The notes below the pieces were generated by a model. It did not search any database. It saw only the letters and a program-made list of their open reading frames with translations, and was not told the DNA's origin. Below, piece by piece: positions 45,507-54,367 of a DNA stretch of 64,000 nucleotides. A program made the position numbers and the translations under genes. Numbering within the stretch: the stretch's first letter is position 1; the number at the start of each line of letters is the position of its first letter. Origin of the DNA: Thermoflexibacter ruber (GTDB taxonomy: Bacteria > Bacteroidota > Bacteroidia > Cytophagales > Thermoflexibacteraceae); the NCBI RefSeq assembly GCF_900113045.1, contig NZ_FONY01000014.1, positions 1 to 64,000 on the forward strand, in the 5' to 3' direction.

Positions 45507-45841
45507 GCTCCTCCGTGTTGTTTTCTGATGTATAAAAATAGTTTTTCACAAAGTTGGTGAATTTCATTTGCCATGTGCTCGTCGCCCGTGGCGGTATGTA
45601 TGGTATCAGCCATGCCTGCCATAGTATCCACTACAAAATATTTCATTTCATCAGCCAGCATATCTTTTGCCCAGAGGTCTATGCGCATGGTTTCTCTCTG
45701 CTCGCCATCCCAGAGGCTCAGGTTGATGGCTTTTGCCTCTTTGGCTCCACTTGTAGGGGCATCGCTTGCTTCCCAAAATATTTTATCAGGTAGGTTCTCC
45801 TCGTCAAGTTCTATGTGCAATCTTATTTGTGCTTGTTTCAT
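45503..45841 (-). CDS. gldC: Gliding motility protein GldC
   Basis: This 112-residue protein matches GldC along its length: RLHIELDEENLPDKIFWEASDAP, AINLSLWDGEQRETMRIDLWAKDM, and the end VDTMAGMADTIHTATGDEHM. GldC is needed for full gliding in Flavobacterium but its role is not known; it has no signal peptide. It is the first gene of an overlapping gldC-osmC-kinase group. Confidence 0.9.
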   Translation of the reverse strand: MKQAQIRLHIELDEENLPDKIFWEASDAPTSGAKEAKAINLSLWDGEQRETMRIDLWAKDMLADEMKYFVVDTMAGMADTIHTATGDEHMANEIHQLCEKLFLYIRKQHGGA

Positions 45842-46036
45842 GTCTTACAACTCAGTGAGTATCAAAAGGTATTTTTATTTTGCCGCTAAATTAGTGTAAA
45901 TTAGTTCAAAATAAAAAACTTTGTCAGGGGAATGTATGTATCTTTGGGAGGAAAGTTTTAGGAAAGTATCACAATGTCATGCTATTGAGAGATGTAAGTA
46001 TAATTTGATTCATCAAGATTTTTTGCAGTCCATCTG

Positions 46037-47164
46037 CTAAGACCTTGCCCAACCAGCCAAAACTACAATCGTTAGGCTCAGCATAGCTATCAAACCTAAG
46101 GCAACTCGCAAGGTGATTAGCTCAGCTAAAAAACCAATGATAGGAGGTCCCACCAAAAAACCTGTCGCTCCTACGGTAGTAACTGCCGCTAAGGCAACTC
46201 CCGCAGGCATAGTTTTAGACCTTCCTGCCAGACTATATACCAAAGGAACGCCTGTAGAAAGTCCCAGACCTACCAAAGTAAAACCCACAATAATAAAAAA
46301 AGGGTAGGGGAGGAGCAGGGCAATCATCATTCCTACAAAGGCTAAAATACCATTGATTTTCAATAGTTTGATAGTACCAAAGCGAGCTGTGAGCCAATCC
46401 CCACCAAATCTTCCTGTCGCCATAGCTAAGGAAAAAGCAGTATAGCCTGCTGTACTTAGCCCAGAGGGATTAGTTAAAAATTCTTTCAAATATACTGCAC
46501 TCCAATCTGCCATTGCTCCTTCGCCTATCATTACACAAAAAGCTATGATACCCAAACCCAGCAGGGTAGCATCAGGCTTCACAAAAAGCGGATGCCCCTC
46601 TTGGGTAGCTATGTCTTTCTTGAGTAAGTTTTTATCAAAATATATTGCTAAGACAGCAAAAAAAACACTCACTCCTGCGAAGTGATGCAGTAAACTTACC
46701 TGAAACTGCTCCATGATACCTCCAATACCTGCCCCAAACATTCCTCCTAAGCTAAATAAGGCATGGAAAGAGGACATAATAGGTTTACGATATGCCAACT
46801 CCAAAGCAACTGCTTGGGTATTCATGCTGATATTGAGCAAATCAGAAGCAAAACCAAAAAAGAATAAAATTATCCCTAAAATCAAAGGCGTAGGAGCAAG
46901 GGGAATAAGGGAGAGAATAAAGCAAAGTAGCAAGACCGAAAAAATCACTAAGAAGCGGCTTTTAAAACGAGTAGTGAGCCAACCTGCTATGGGCAAAGTT
47001 ACCAAAGAACCCAAAGGAAGAGCCAGTAATACACCACCTAATTCGGCATGGTTAATCTGCAAAGTAGCCTGAATCAAGGGAATACGCGAAGCCCAGCTTG
47101 CAAAGATGATTCCATTGATAAAAAACATTGCCGATACAGCAATACGGTTGGCTTGGTAAGTCAT
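46037..47164 (-). CDS. MFS transporter (YbjJ/fucose-permease-like)
   Basis: This 375-residue inner-membrane protein shows about twelve hydrophobic segments. The first-half signature FFINGIIFASWASRIPLI and the loop ATGRFGGDWLTARFG are typical of a small MFS group annotated as YbjJ or sugar permease. It begins 21 bp after the DapA-family gene and is likely in one operon with it, so it may import that pathway's substrate. Substrate unknown. Confidence 0.85.
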   Translation of the reverse strand: MTYQANRIAVSAMFFINGIIFASWASRIPLIQATLQINHAELGGVLLALPLGSLVTLPIAGWLTTRFKSRFLVIFSVLLLCFILSLIPLAPTPLILGIILFFFGFASDLLNISMNTQAVALELAYRKPIMSSFHALFSLGGMFGAGIGGIMEQFQVSLLHHFAGVSVFFAVLAIYFDKNLLKKDIATQEGHPLFVKPDATLLGLGIIAFCVMIGEGAMADWSAVYLKEFLTNPSGLSTAGYTAFSLAMATGRFGGDWLTARFGTIKLLKINGILAFVGMMIALLLPYPFFIIVGFTLVGLGLSTGVPLVYSLAGRSKTMPAGVALAAVTTVGATGFLVGPPIIGFLAELITLRVALGLIAMLSLTIVVLAGWARS

Positions 47165-47185
47165 GTTTTAGTTTTATGTATTGAT

Positions 47186-48100
47186 TTAGAGGTTTTTATA
47201 CTCTGGCAATATGGGGCGTTTGCTTACTCCCTCGCGGATAATCTGCAATACTCTTTCTCTCTCTGCTCCCTCTAAGGTCAATCTTGGACTTCTTACGTAC
47301 TCCGTACCTAAACCTGTAACTGACTCTGCTAACTTGATGTATTGGACTAACTTAGGGTGAATATCCAACTCTAATAGAGGCAAAAACCAACGATAAATGT
47401 GCAAAGCTTCTTGGATTCTGCCTGCTTTTGCCAATTTGTAAATTGCTACGGTTTCTTTGGGGAAGGCACACACCAGACCTGCTACCCAGCCGTCAGCTCC
47501 CATCAGCAAACTTTCCAATGCCAAAGTATCCACTCCACATAAAATTTGAAAGCGATTTCCAAAGCGATTAATCATGCGTGTAACATTAGAAACATCTCTG
47601 GTGGATTCCTTTACTGCTTGGATATTTTGGCAGTCCGCCAACTCCTCAAACATATCTAAGGTTACTTCGATTTTATAATCTACCGGGTTGTTGTAAATCA
47701 TCATAGGTAAGTCGGTTTGTTGGGCTACTGCCTTAAAGTAAGCGACAGTTTCCCTATGGTCTGATTTGTAACGCATAGGTGGTAAAATCATCAAACCATC
47801 TGCACCTAATTTTTGTGCGTTTTGTGCTACCTCGATGGCTACTTTCGTAGAACCCTCAGCAATGTTGAGAATGACAGGGACTCTACCATTAATTTTTTCT
47901 ATGGCAAACTGTACTAAGGTTTGTTTTTCCTCAGCAGAGAGCGTACTTGCCTCGCCCAAAGTGCCTCCAAGGATAATCCCATCTACACCAGCCTCTAATT
48001 GGGCTTGTAGGTTTTTCTCAAAAGCAGGCAAGTCCAACTGCTCGCCTGCGGTAAACTTAGTGGTTAGTGCGGGAAATACCCCTTTCCATTCAAATTTCAT
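47186..48100 (-). CDS. Dihydrodipicolinate synthase (DapA)-family lyase/aldolase
   Basis: This 304-residue class I enzyme has the Schiff-base lysine K164 in QAVKEST, the conserved Y136 in MIYNNP and the GGTLGEASTL pocket (residues 45-54). The pocket reads GTLGE, not the GTTGE of true DapA, and the tail and overall pattern resemble Bacteroidota homologues placed in hydroxyproline or keto-sugar clusters. The neighbours (MFS, epimerase) suggest catabolism rather than lysine synthesis. Candidate reactions are pyrroline-4-hydroxy-2-carboxylate deamination or a 2-keto-3-deoxy-sugar aldol cleavage. Confidence 0.8.
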   Translation of the reverse strand: MKFEWKGVFPALTTKFTAGEQLDLPAFEKNLQAQLEAGVDGIILGGTLGEASTLSAEEKQTLVQFAIEKINGRVPVILNIAEGSTKVAIEVAQNAQKLGADGLMILPPMRYKSDHRETVAYFKAVAQQTDLPMMIYNNPVDYKIEVTLDMFEELADCQNIQAVKESTRDVSNVTRMINRFGNRFQILCGVDTLALESLLMGADGWVAGLVCAFPKETVAIYKLAKAGRIQEALHIYRWFLPLLELDIHPKLVQYIKLAESVTGLGTEYVRSPRLTLEGAERERVLQIIREGVSKRPILPEYKNL

Positions 48101-48240
48101 ATCTTTTTTGGTTTTTGTGGTTTGTTTTTTTATTACGGTTTTTTGTGAGTTAATTCATAGAATACACATTTAATTTGCAAAAAACTTAATCTATAAAATC
48201 CATGTTCCAAATTAGCTAAACAGAAATAACTATTATTTTT

Positions 48241-49440
48241 CTAATTTACAGAAAAGCGATGCAAAGTACTTGTTTGGTACGTTTCATTAGGTTTTAATAC
48301 TGTACTTGGAAAGTTTTTTTTGTTTGGAGAGTCAGGATAGTGCTGTGTTTCCAAGCAGAACCCATAACGCTGTTTATATACTACTCCTCTTTTTCCTGTG
48401 ATGCTACCATTCAAAAAATTTCCTGTGTAAAACTGTACAGCAGGTTCGGTAGTAAAAATTTCTAATATTCTCCCCGAATTAGGTTCTACTACTTTCCCTA
48501 CCAAGTTCAATCCGTCTTTTTCGGTGGGAGGATTGAGTACCCAAGAGTGGTCATACCCTATCCCAAACTTAATCTGCTCGTCTTTAGTATCATTAATTCT
48601 TGCCCCTATGGGAGTACTTTGCGTAAAGTCAAAGACTGTTCCTTTGACGGGTCTTATCTCTCCAGTGGGAATCATAGTTTTGTCCACTGGCAGAAAAGCA
48701 GAAGCATTAAGCATCAATTCATGTCCTAAAATATCTCCTTCGGTATGCCCAAGAAGATTAAAATAAGTATGATTGGTCAAATTGACAACAGTGGTTTTAT
48801 CAGTAGTGGCTTGGTAGTCTATCCTCAACGCATTGTCTTTTTGCAAGCGATAGGTTACTTCTACTTGTAAGTTTCCGGGGTAACCCTCTTCGCCGTCTTT
48901 GCTCAAGTAAGTAAGTTTGAGCGCAGGCTCCTCGCCATCTATGGGAGTTGCTTCCCAAAGTACTTTATCAAAACCTTGTAGCCCGCCGTGTAAATGATTT
49001 TCACCATTATTGACCGCTAAGGTATAGGTCTGCCCTTCTAAGGTAAACTTCCCTTTGGCAATGCGGTTGCCATAACGACCTATGATACAACCAAAATATG
49101 GAGAAGCCGTCAAATAACCACTTAGAGAATCATGCCCTAAAACTACGTCCTCATATTTTCCATTTTTGTCAGGAGCAGTCCAGTGAGTAATCGTGCCTCC
49201 ATAGTTAGTAATTTTTACTTCCATGCCTTCTGCATTGCGAAGGGTGTAAAGCATAGCCATTCTGCCGTCGGGCATTTTGCCGAATTCTTGTTGGGTGATG
49301 TTTGTTTGTTCTGTTAGTTTCACTGTATTGTCTGAGTTTTCTGTTTGAGTTTGTTCTTGGTTTTGACATGCGCTTGTTACTGTGCTAAAAATCAAAGCAT
49401 AACAAGCCAAATTCAAGTACTTTTTGATGAAGTTTGCCAT
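48241..49440 (-). CDS. Aldose 1-epimerase (GalM-like), lipoprotein
   Basis: This 399-residue protein has a lipoprotein signal ending TVTSACQN (C25) and the GalM fold: GCIIGRYGNRIAKGKF, ENHLHGGLQGFDK with the catalytic-region histidine, NLTNHTYFNLLGH, and the C-terminal LETQHYPDSPN. It interconverts sugar anomers, here outside the inner membrane. It is upstream of the DapA-like and MFS genes on the same strand. Confidence 0.93.
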   Translation of the reverse strand: MANFIKKYLNLACYALIFSTVTSACQNQEQTQTENSDNTVKLTEQTNITQQEFGKMPDGRMAMLYTLRNAEGMEVKITNYGGTITHWTAPDKNGKYEDVVLGHDSLSGYLTASPYFGCIIGRYGNRIAKGKFTLEGQTYTLAVNNGENHLHGGLQGFDKVLWEATPIDGEEPALKLTYLSKDGEEGYPGNLQVEVTYRLQKDNALRIDYQATTDKTTVVNLTNHTYFNLLGHTEGDILGHELMLNASAFLPVDKTMIPTGEIRPVKGTVFDFTQSTPIGARINDTKDEQIKFGIGYDHSWVLNPPTEKDGLNLVGKVVEPNSGRILEIFTTEPAVQFYTGNFLNGSITGKRGVVYKQRYGFCLETQHYPDSPNKKNFPSTVLKPNETYQTSTLHRFSVN

Positions 49441-49506
49441 AGGAGTTTAATAAAAATTTTAAAGTTAAGAGAAAAAAATATAGGCGTAAAAATGTTCTTA
49501 AAAACT

Positions 49507-50172
49507 TTACCCTTCCATCGCTTGATTAAGAAAGTCTATCAATGGTTTCATTGCGTTAAACCGCTCTATGACCAACTTACTAAAATTGTCTGACAGTACT
49601 TCCTGCTCGGTGAAGGAGCTACTTGCGATAAAGCTTTTCAACTGAATCAAAGAAAGATACGGGTGGTCTTTAGCATATCCTTTAGGAACAGTTTTAAGTC
49701 TATCCCCTTCTAACTCACCAAAGTATTTTTTAAAATCTGTATTTTCTATGATATGCAAAAATTCATCTATGTTGTAGTCTATTTCTTGGCGAATTTTCTT
49801 CAGCAAATCTCCTTGTGGCATCCACTTTCCCCCACCCACAAAATAGTTTGCATCTGGCTCTATATGAATATAATAGCCAGCTAATTCAGAATTTTTCCCT
49901 CCTTTGCAAAAGTAAGCACTCCAATGGGTTTTATAGGGAGATTTGTCTTTGGAAAAGCGAACATCCCTATGAATACGAAACATGGTTTCCTCGGCTCTCA
50001 TTGTTCCAAACTGTTCCTCCAAAGGAGTAAGCTGTTTCAAAAGTTCATGAACGAAGGATTTAAAGTTGTCTTTAGCATTTTCATACGCTATCTTATGCTC
50101 CATGAACCATTCTCGAGAGTTATTTTCTTTGAGATTTTTTAAAAAGTCTAATGTTGAGGAGAGTATTTTCAT
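49507..50172 (-). CDS. DUF2461-family protein
   Basis: The frame opens at 50199, but the ATG at 50172 (MKILSSTLDFLKNLKENN) gives the usual N-terminus, so 221 residues are called. The family pattern is clear: NNSREWFMEHK, FRIHRDVRFSKDKSPYKTHWSAYF, and GGGKWMPQGDLLKKIRQEI. DUF2461 proteins are cytosolic and widespread in Bacteroidota, with no established role. Monocistronic between epimerase and recJ. Confidence 0.88.
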   Translation of the reverse strand: MKILSSTLDFLKNLKENNSREWFMEHKIAYENAKDNFKSFVHELLKQLTPLEEQFGTMRAEETMFRIHRDVRFSKDKSPYKTHWSAYFCKGGKNSELAGYYIHIEPDANYFVGGGKWMPQGDLLKKIRQEIDYNIDEFLHIIENTDFKKYFGELEGDRLKTVPKGYAKDHPYLSLIQLKSFIASSSFTEQEVLSDNFSKLVIERFNAMKPLIDFLNQAMEG

Positions 50173-50227
50173 TAAATCATGGTATTTGATTAGATTCAAG
50201 GCAAATTTAGCCCAATTTTTAATTATT

Positions 50228-51919
50228 TTAGTGAATATCTTTGATAACTAACTGAAAATTTTTTCTTCCTCTGTACTCATTTTCTCCAATAGAATAACAT
50301 ATATCAAAAGTCTTATCGGCAGAGAGGTGTGCTTGGAAGTGAGCCAAGCCAAAACCAATAGCTTCCATAGGGGAAGAGTCATTTTGCTTGATAAAGAATT
50401 TGATATGGCTATCTTTCATAATACTGATGCTGCCGTGTAGTTTGACATTTTTAGACACAAAAACAGGTTGCATATTTTGAGGACCGAAGGGCGCCATTTG
50501 TTTAAGAACACTGACAAAATTAGCATTAATTTGATTTAGTTCCAATACACAATCTATTTCTTGGCTGGGCGTAAGATGTTCTTCTCCAATACTTTGTGCG
50601 ACTACATACTCAAATTTTGTTTTAAAAGCAGTAAGATTTTCCAACTCTATAGATAAACCTGCGGCATGAGCATGTCCCCCGTATTGGTAGAGCAGGTCAG
50701 CACATTCTTCTAAGGCATGATGTATGTCAAAGCCATTGACAGAACGCGCCGAGCCTGTGGCTTTTCCGTCGGATTCAGTAAGAATAATTGTAGGTCGGTA
50801 AAATTTTTCTATACAACGCGCCGCTACTATGCCCACTACTCCTTTGTGCCAGTCAGGTTTGAAAAGTACCGTAGTGCGGCTATTGGGGTTAAATTCTTGC
50901 TCAATAAGTTGGATAGCCTCTTGGGTAATAGAAGCGTCGAAGTTTCGTCTTGTTTCATTTGAGCTATTGGCAGTTTGAGCTAATTTTTGTGCTTCCTGTT
51001 CGTTATCAGCCAATAAAAGTCGTATGGATTCGCCTGCGTGGGTAATACGTCCTCCTGCGTTCAGGCGAGGGGCAATGCCAAATACAATCGCAGAAACATC
51101 TATGGGCTTTCGCAAACCTGCTATGTCTATCAGGGCTTTTAGACCAAAGCGAGGCTGATAGTTAAGCAACTGCAAGCCAAAGTGGGTAAAAATCCTATTT
51201 TCATCTATGATAGGAACGATGTCTGCCGCAATGCTTACAGCTAACAAATCTAAAAAAGGATACAGCCTATCAAAAGAGATATTGTTATTCTGACAGAAGG
51301 CTTGTAAAAGTTTGAAACCTACTCCGCACCCTGATAATTCTTTGAATGGATAAGCACAATCTGACCTTTTGGGGTCTAATACTGCAAAGGCGGGAGGTAA
51401 TTGAGGAGCAGGGAGGTGGTGGTCGCATACGATAAAGTCTATCCCTACGCTTTGAGCATACGCAATGGCTTCGTGGGATTTGATTCCGCAGTCCAAAGAG
51501 ATAACCAAAGAAATCCCCTGTTTTTTTGCCCAGTCCATGCTTTTGATAGAGATGCCGTAGCCTTCGGTATAGCGGTCTGGGGTATAATAAAGCAATTGAG
51601 TGTGAAATTGACGCAGAAAACCATAAACTAAGGCTACAGCTGTAGTTCCGTCCACATCATAATCTCCATAAATCAGTATTTTCTCACGATTGCGCATAGC
51701 CTCTTCCAATCTCCAAACGGCTTTGTCCATGTCTTGCATGAGAAATGGATAGTGGAGGTCTGCAAGTGAAGGACGGAAAAATTTTTTAGCACTATCAAAG
51801 TCATATACTCCTCTCTGTTTGAGTATTATTGCTACAGGGAGGCTTACATTGATTGCGTTTGCTAATTGGTTTATTTGCTCTTGGTCTGGAACTTGCTTAT
51901 ATACCCATTTCTTTGCCAT
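50228..51919 (-). CDS. recJ: Single-stranded-DNA-specific exonuclease RecJ
   Basis: The frame is open from 52018, but the ATG at 51919 starts the canonical MAKKWVYKQVPDQEQ, so 563 residues are called. The DHH phosphoesterase motifs are YGDYDVDGTTA, the DHH in VCDHHLP, and SIAADIVPIIDENR. The DHHA1 domain has GVVGIVAARCIEKF and GGHAHAAGLS. RecJ degrades single-stranded DNA 5' to 3' in repair and recombination. cysS is 112 bp upstream on the same strand. Confidence 0.96.
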   Translation of the reverse strand: MAKKWVYKQVPDQEQINQLANAINVSLPVAIILKQRGVYDFDSAKKFFRPSLADLHYPFLMQDMDKAVWRLEEAMRNREKILIYGDYDVDGTTAVALVYGFLRQFHTQLLYYTPDRYTEGYGISIKSMDWAKKQGISLVISLDCGIKSHEAIAYAQSVGIDFIVCDHHLPAPQLPPAFAVLDPKRSDCAYPFKELSGCGVGFKLLQAFCQNNNISFDRLYPFLDLLAVSIAADIVPIIDENRIFTHFGLQLLNYQPRFGLKALIDIAGLRKPIDVSAIVFGIAPRLNAGGRITHAGESIRLLLADNEQEAQKLAQTANSSNETRRNFDASITQEAIQLIEQEFNPNSRTTVLFKPDWHKGVVGIVAARCIEKFYRPTIILTESDGKATGSARSVNGFDIHHALEECADLLYQYGGHAHAAGLSIELENLTAFKTKFEYVVAQSIGEEHLTPSQEIDCVLELNQINANFVSVLKQMAPFGPQNMQPVFVSKNVKLHGSISIMKDSHIKFFIKQNDSSPMEAIGFGLAHFQAHLSADKTFDICYSIGENEYRGRKNFQLVIKDIH

Positions 51920-52031
51920 AATGTACAAATCTAATAAATAATTTGTTATTGTATGGCAAAAGTTTGATGAAAGTTGGTAAGTATATTTATTTTGGGCAAT
52001 AGGTGAAAATAAGTACAAAAGTAGCCATTAT

Positions 52032-53525
52032 TTACTCCTCGTAAGACCAATCCACCTTAGTTTTCATGTCTTTGACCACTACCCCCAAAGATTTAAAATG
52101 AGAACGTAGTTTATCTACTTGCTCAAAATTTTTATTGTGCTTTGCTTCTTTATAGATTTCTAAAAAGACATTCATAACATCAGCTAAGTTGGTTTCGTTT
52201 TCCTCTCTCAGCCCAAAAATCTCCTCTACAAAGGAAATGTAAGTCTTTCTCATCAAGTCAAAAGTAGCTTGGTCAATGCTTTGTATAGGTGTAACTCCAT
52301 TATGAATGGCATTAATTTTCTTCAGTAATTTGAGCAAAGCCGCTAAGGATACTGCTGTATTAAAGTCATCGTTCATTCCATCGTACATTTCTTGAACAAT
52401 TTTTTCTATTTCTTCTTTCTGCTTTGTCTCTTTGGGAATATCTACGTGCTCAGAATAAGTCAATTCTTTGATGGTTCTTAGCCCGTTCATTACCCTTTTG
52501 TAGCTTTTCTGTGCGGCTTTCAAAGCATCATTAGAAATATCCATAGTACTCCTGTAATGCGTTTGCAACATAGCAAAACGCAGAGTCATAGGACTATAAG
52601 CCTGCTCAAGCAAATCATGCTTGCCTGTAAACAGTTCTTGTGGCAAGATAGAGTTGCCCAAAGATTTACTCATTTTTGTTCCATTCACCGTTAGCATATT
52701 AGCGTGTAGCCAATATTTGACAGGCTCTACGCCGTAAGTGCCTTTGGATTGGGCAATCTCACATTCATGGTGAGGGAATTTCAAGTCCATGCCGCCTCCA
52801 TGAATATCAAACTGTGAGCCTAAATATTTGTTACTCATCACAGAACATTCCAAATGCCAACCGGGAAAACCCTCGCCCCAAGGCGAATCCCAACGCATGA
52901 TATGCTCTTTGGAGGCTTTTTTCCATAGTGCAAAATCTTCTGGACTGTGTTTTTCCCCTTGTCCGTCCAAATCTCTCGAGCCTGAAATCAATTCTTCTAT
53001 TACTCTGCCCGAAAGTTTGCCGTACTCAGCCGCATAAGTTTCATTATACTTGCTTACATCAAAATAGATAGACCCTCCTGCCTCATAAGCGAAACCTTTT
53101 TCTAACAGTTTCTTTGTCATAGCGATTTGCTCTACGATGTGTCCTGTTGCTGAGGGTTCTATGCTGGGGGGCAGATTATTCATCACTTGCATTACATAGC
53201 GAAAGTCGAGCGTATATTTTTGCACTATTTCCATTGGCTCGAGGTTCTCCAACTTTGCTTTTTTGGCTATCTTATCTTCTCCCTCATCGGCATCATTTTC
53301 CAAATGTCCCACATCGGTAATATTGCGTACATAGCGAACTTGATAGCCTAAATGCTTCAAATACCTAAAAATAATATCAAAAGAAGTAAAAGTACGGCAA
53401 TTCCCCAGATGCACATAGTTATAAACTGTAGGTCCGCAGACATACATACCCACATAAGGAGGGTGCAGAGGAGTGAAAATTTCTTTTTGTCGGGATAAAG
53501 TGTTAAAGACTTTGAGCTGTTGCAT
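52032..53525 (-). CDS. cysS: Cysteinyl-tRNA synthetase
   Basis: This 497-residue class I synthetase charges tRNA-Cys. The zinc and ATP sites are complete: C30 in YVCGPTVYNYVHLGN (HIGH-like HLGN 39-42), C227 in HLECSVM, PHHECE (251-256) and KMSKS (284-288). The C-terminal anticodon region is of normal length. Upstream the spacer carries no obvious regulator. Confidence 0.97.
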   Translation of the reverse strand: MQQLKVFNTLSRQKEIFTPLHPPYVGMYVCGPTVYNYVHLGNCRTFTSFDIIFRYLKHLGYQVRYVRNITDVGHLENDADEGEDKIAKKAKLENLEPMEIVQKYTLDFRYVMQVMNNLPPSIEPSATGHIVEQIAMTKKLLEKGFAYEAGGSIYFDVSKYNETYAAEYGKLSGRVIEELISGSRDLDGQGEKHSPEDFALWKKASKEHIMRWDSPWGEGFPGWHLECSVMSNKYLGSQFDIHGGGMDLKFPHHECEIAQSKGTYGVEPVKYWLHANMLTVNGTKMSKSLGNSILPQELFTGKHDLLEQAYSPMTLRFAMLQTHYRSTMDISNDALKAAQKSYKRVMNGLRTIKELTYSEHVDIPKETKQKEEIEKIVQEMYDGMNDDFNTAVSLAALLKLLKKINAIHNGVTPIQSIDQATFDLMRKTYISFVEEIFGLREENETNLADVMNVFLEIYKEAKHNKNFEQVDKLRSHFKSLGVVVKDMKTKVDWSYEE

Positions 53526-53740
53526 AGTGATTCTATGATTTGGATTTTAAATTTTACTTTTGAAAAACGTTGGACAATGTAAATAGTTTTAAAGATTAGT
53601 AACAACAGCAAGTTTTAGCATACTTATTCATGACTAATTTGTTGGGTTAAGGTGAAAAAGAATACAAATATATTAAATTCTTAGAAAGGGAAAGCCCAAA
53701 CACAATAAAAGGCAAATTTTTTTAAAAATTCAAATACCCT

Positions 53741-53772
53741 TTTGCACTCTTTGATTTTTTGTTTTAATTTTA
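53741..53772 (+). promoter_or_regulatory. Candidate promoter of the DUF2141 gene
   Basis: TTTG at 53741-53744 and TAATTTTA at 53765-53772 are 20 bp apart, one base off the -7 consensus, about 45 bp before the start. Confidence 0.4.
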
Positions 53773-53818
53773 CTCATCTCGATTCATCTAATATTTTTAA
53801 CCTAATCAAAACATCGCC

Positions 53819-54277
53819 ATGAGAAACATTATCAGCATTTTATTTATCGCTTTTTGTTTTATGAGCTTTTCTTTTCCAGTAGAACAGGAACTTGCCAAAA
53901 CTAAGCCTTTAAAACTGGTTTTCAAAAATATACCTAATACCTCAGCAAATATTCGCATAGGGGTATTCCGTCGCCAAGACAACTTCCCTGACATTGGCTC
54001 TGTATTTCGCTTTTATGATTTGAACCCTAATGGGCAAAGCGAAGCTACTCTGGAAATCAAAGACTTAGAGTACGGCGAATATGTCTTTGGTTGCTTTTTA
54101 GATGTAAACGGGAACGGCACTTTGGACATGAGTCCCGAGGGTTTTCCTTCCGAGCCTGTTACACTTTCCAATAATTTTGTCATTACAAGCTACGCTCCAA
54201 GTTTTGAGGATTGCAAAGTAACTTACTCTAAAAAATCCTTAGAGGTAGTTTTTGAGAAATACAGTACAGCAATGTAA
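53819..54277 (+). CDS. DUF2141-family exported protein
   Basis: This 152-residue protein has a signal peptide (IISILFIAFCFMSFSFPVEQ) and the DUF2141 pattern: IRIGVFRRQDNFPD, LEYGEYVFGCFLDVNGNGTLD (a calcium-loop-like DVNGNGTLD), GFPSEP and a single C-terminal Cys. Family members are small secreted or periplasmic beta proteins without a known role. Confidence 0.85.
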   Translation: MRNIISILFIAFCFMSFSFPVEQELAKTKPLKLVFKNIPNTSANIRIGVFRRQDNFPDIGSVFRFYDLNPNGQSEATLEIKDLEYGEYVFGCFLDVNGNGTLDMSPEGFPSEPVTLSNNFVITSYAPSFEDCKVTYSKKSLEVVFEKYSTAM

Positions 54278-54367
54278 AGGTGCGTAAAAAGAAGGTTAGT
54301 TTGTAAAACTTTGGGAAAGTTTGTCTTAAAGTTTTGCTAACTTTACCTACTAATCTGTTTTTTTGAT

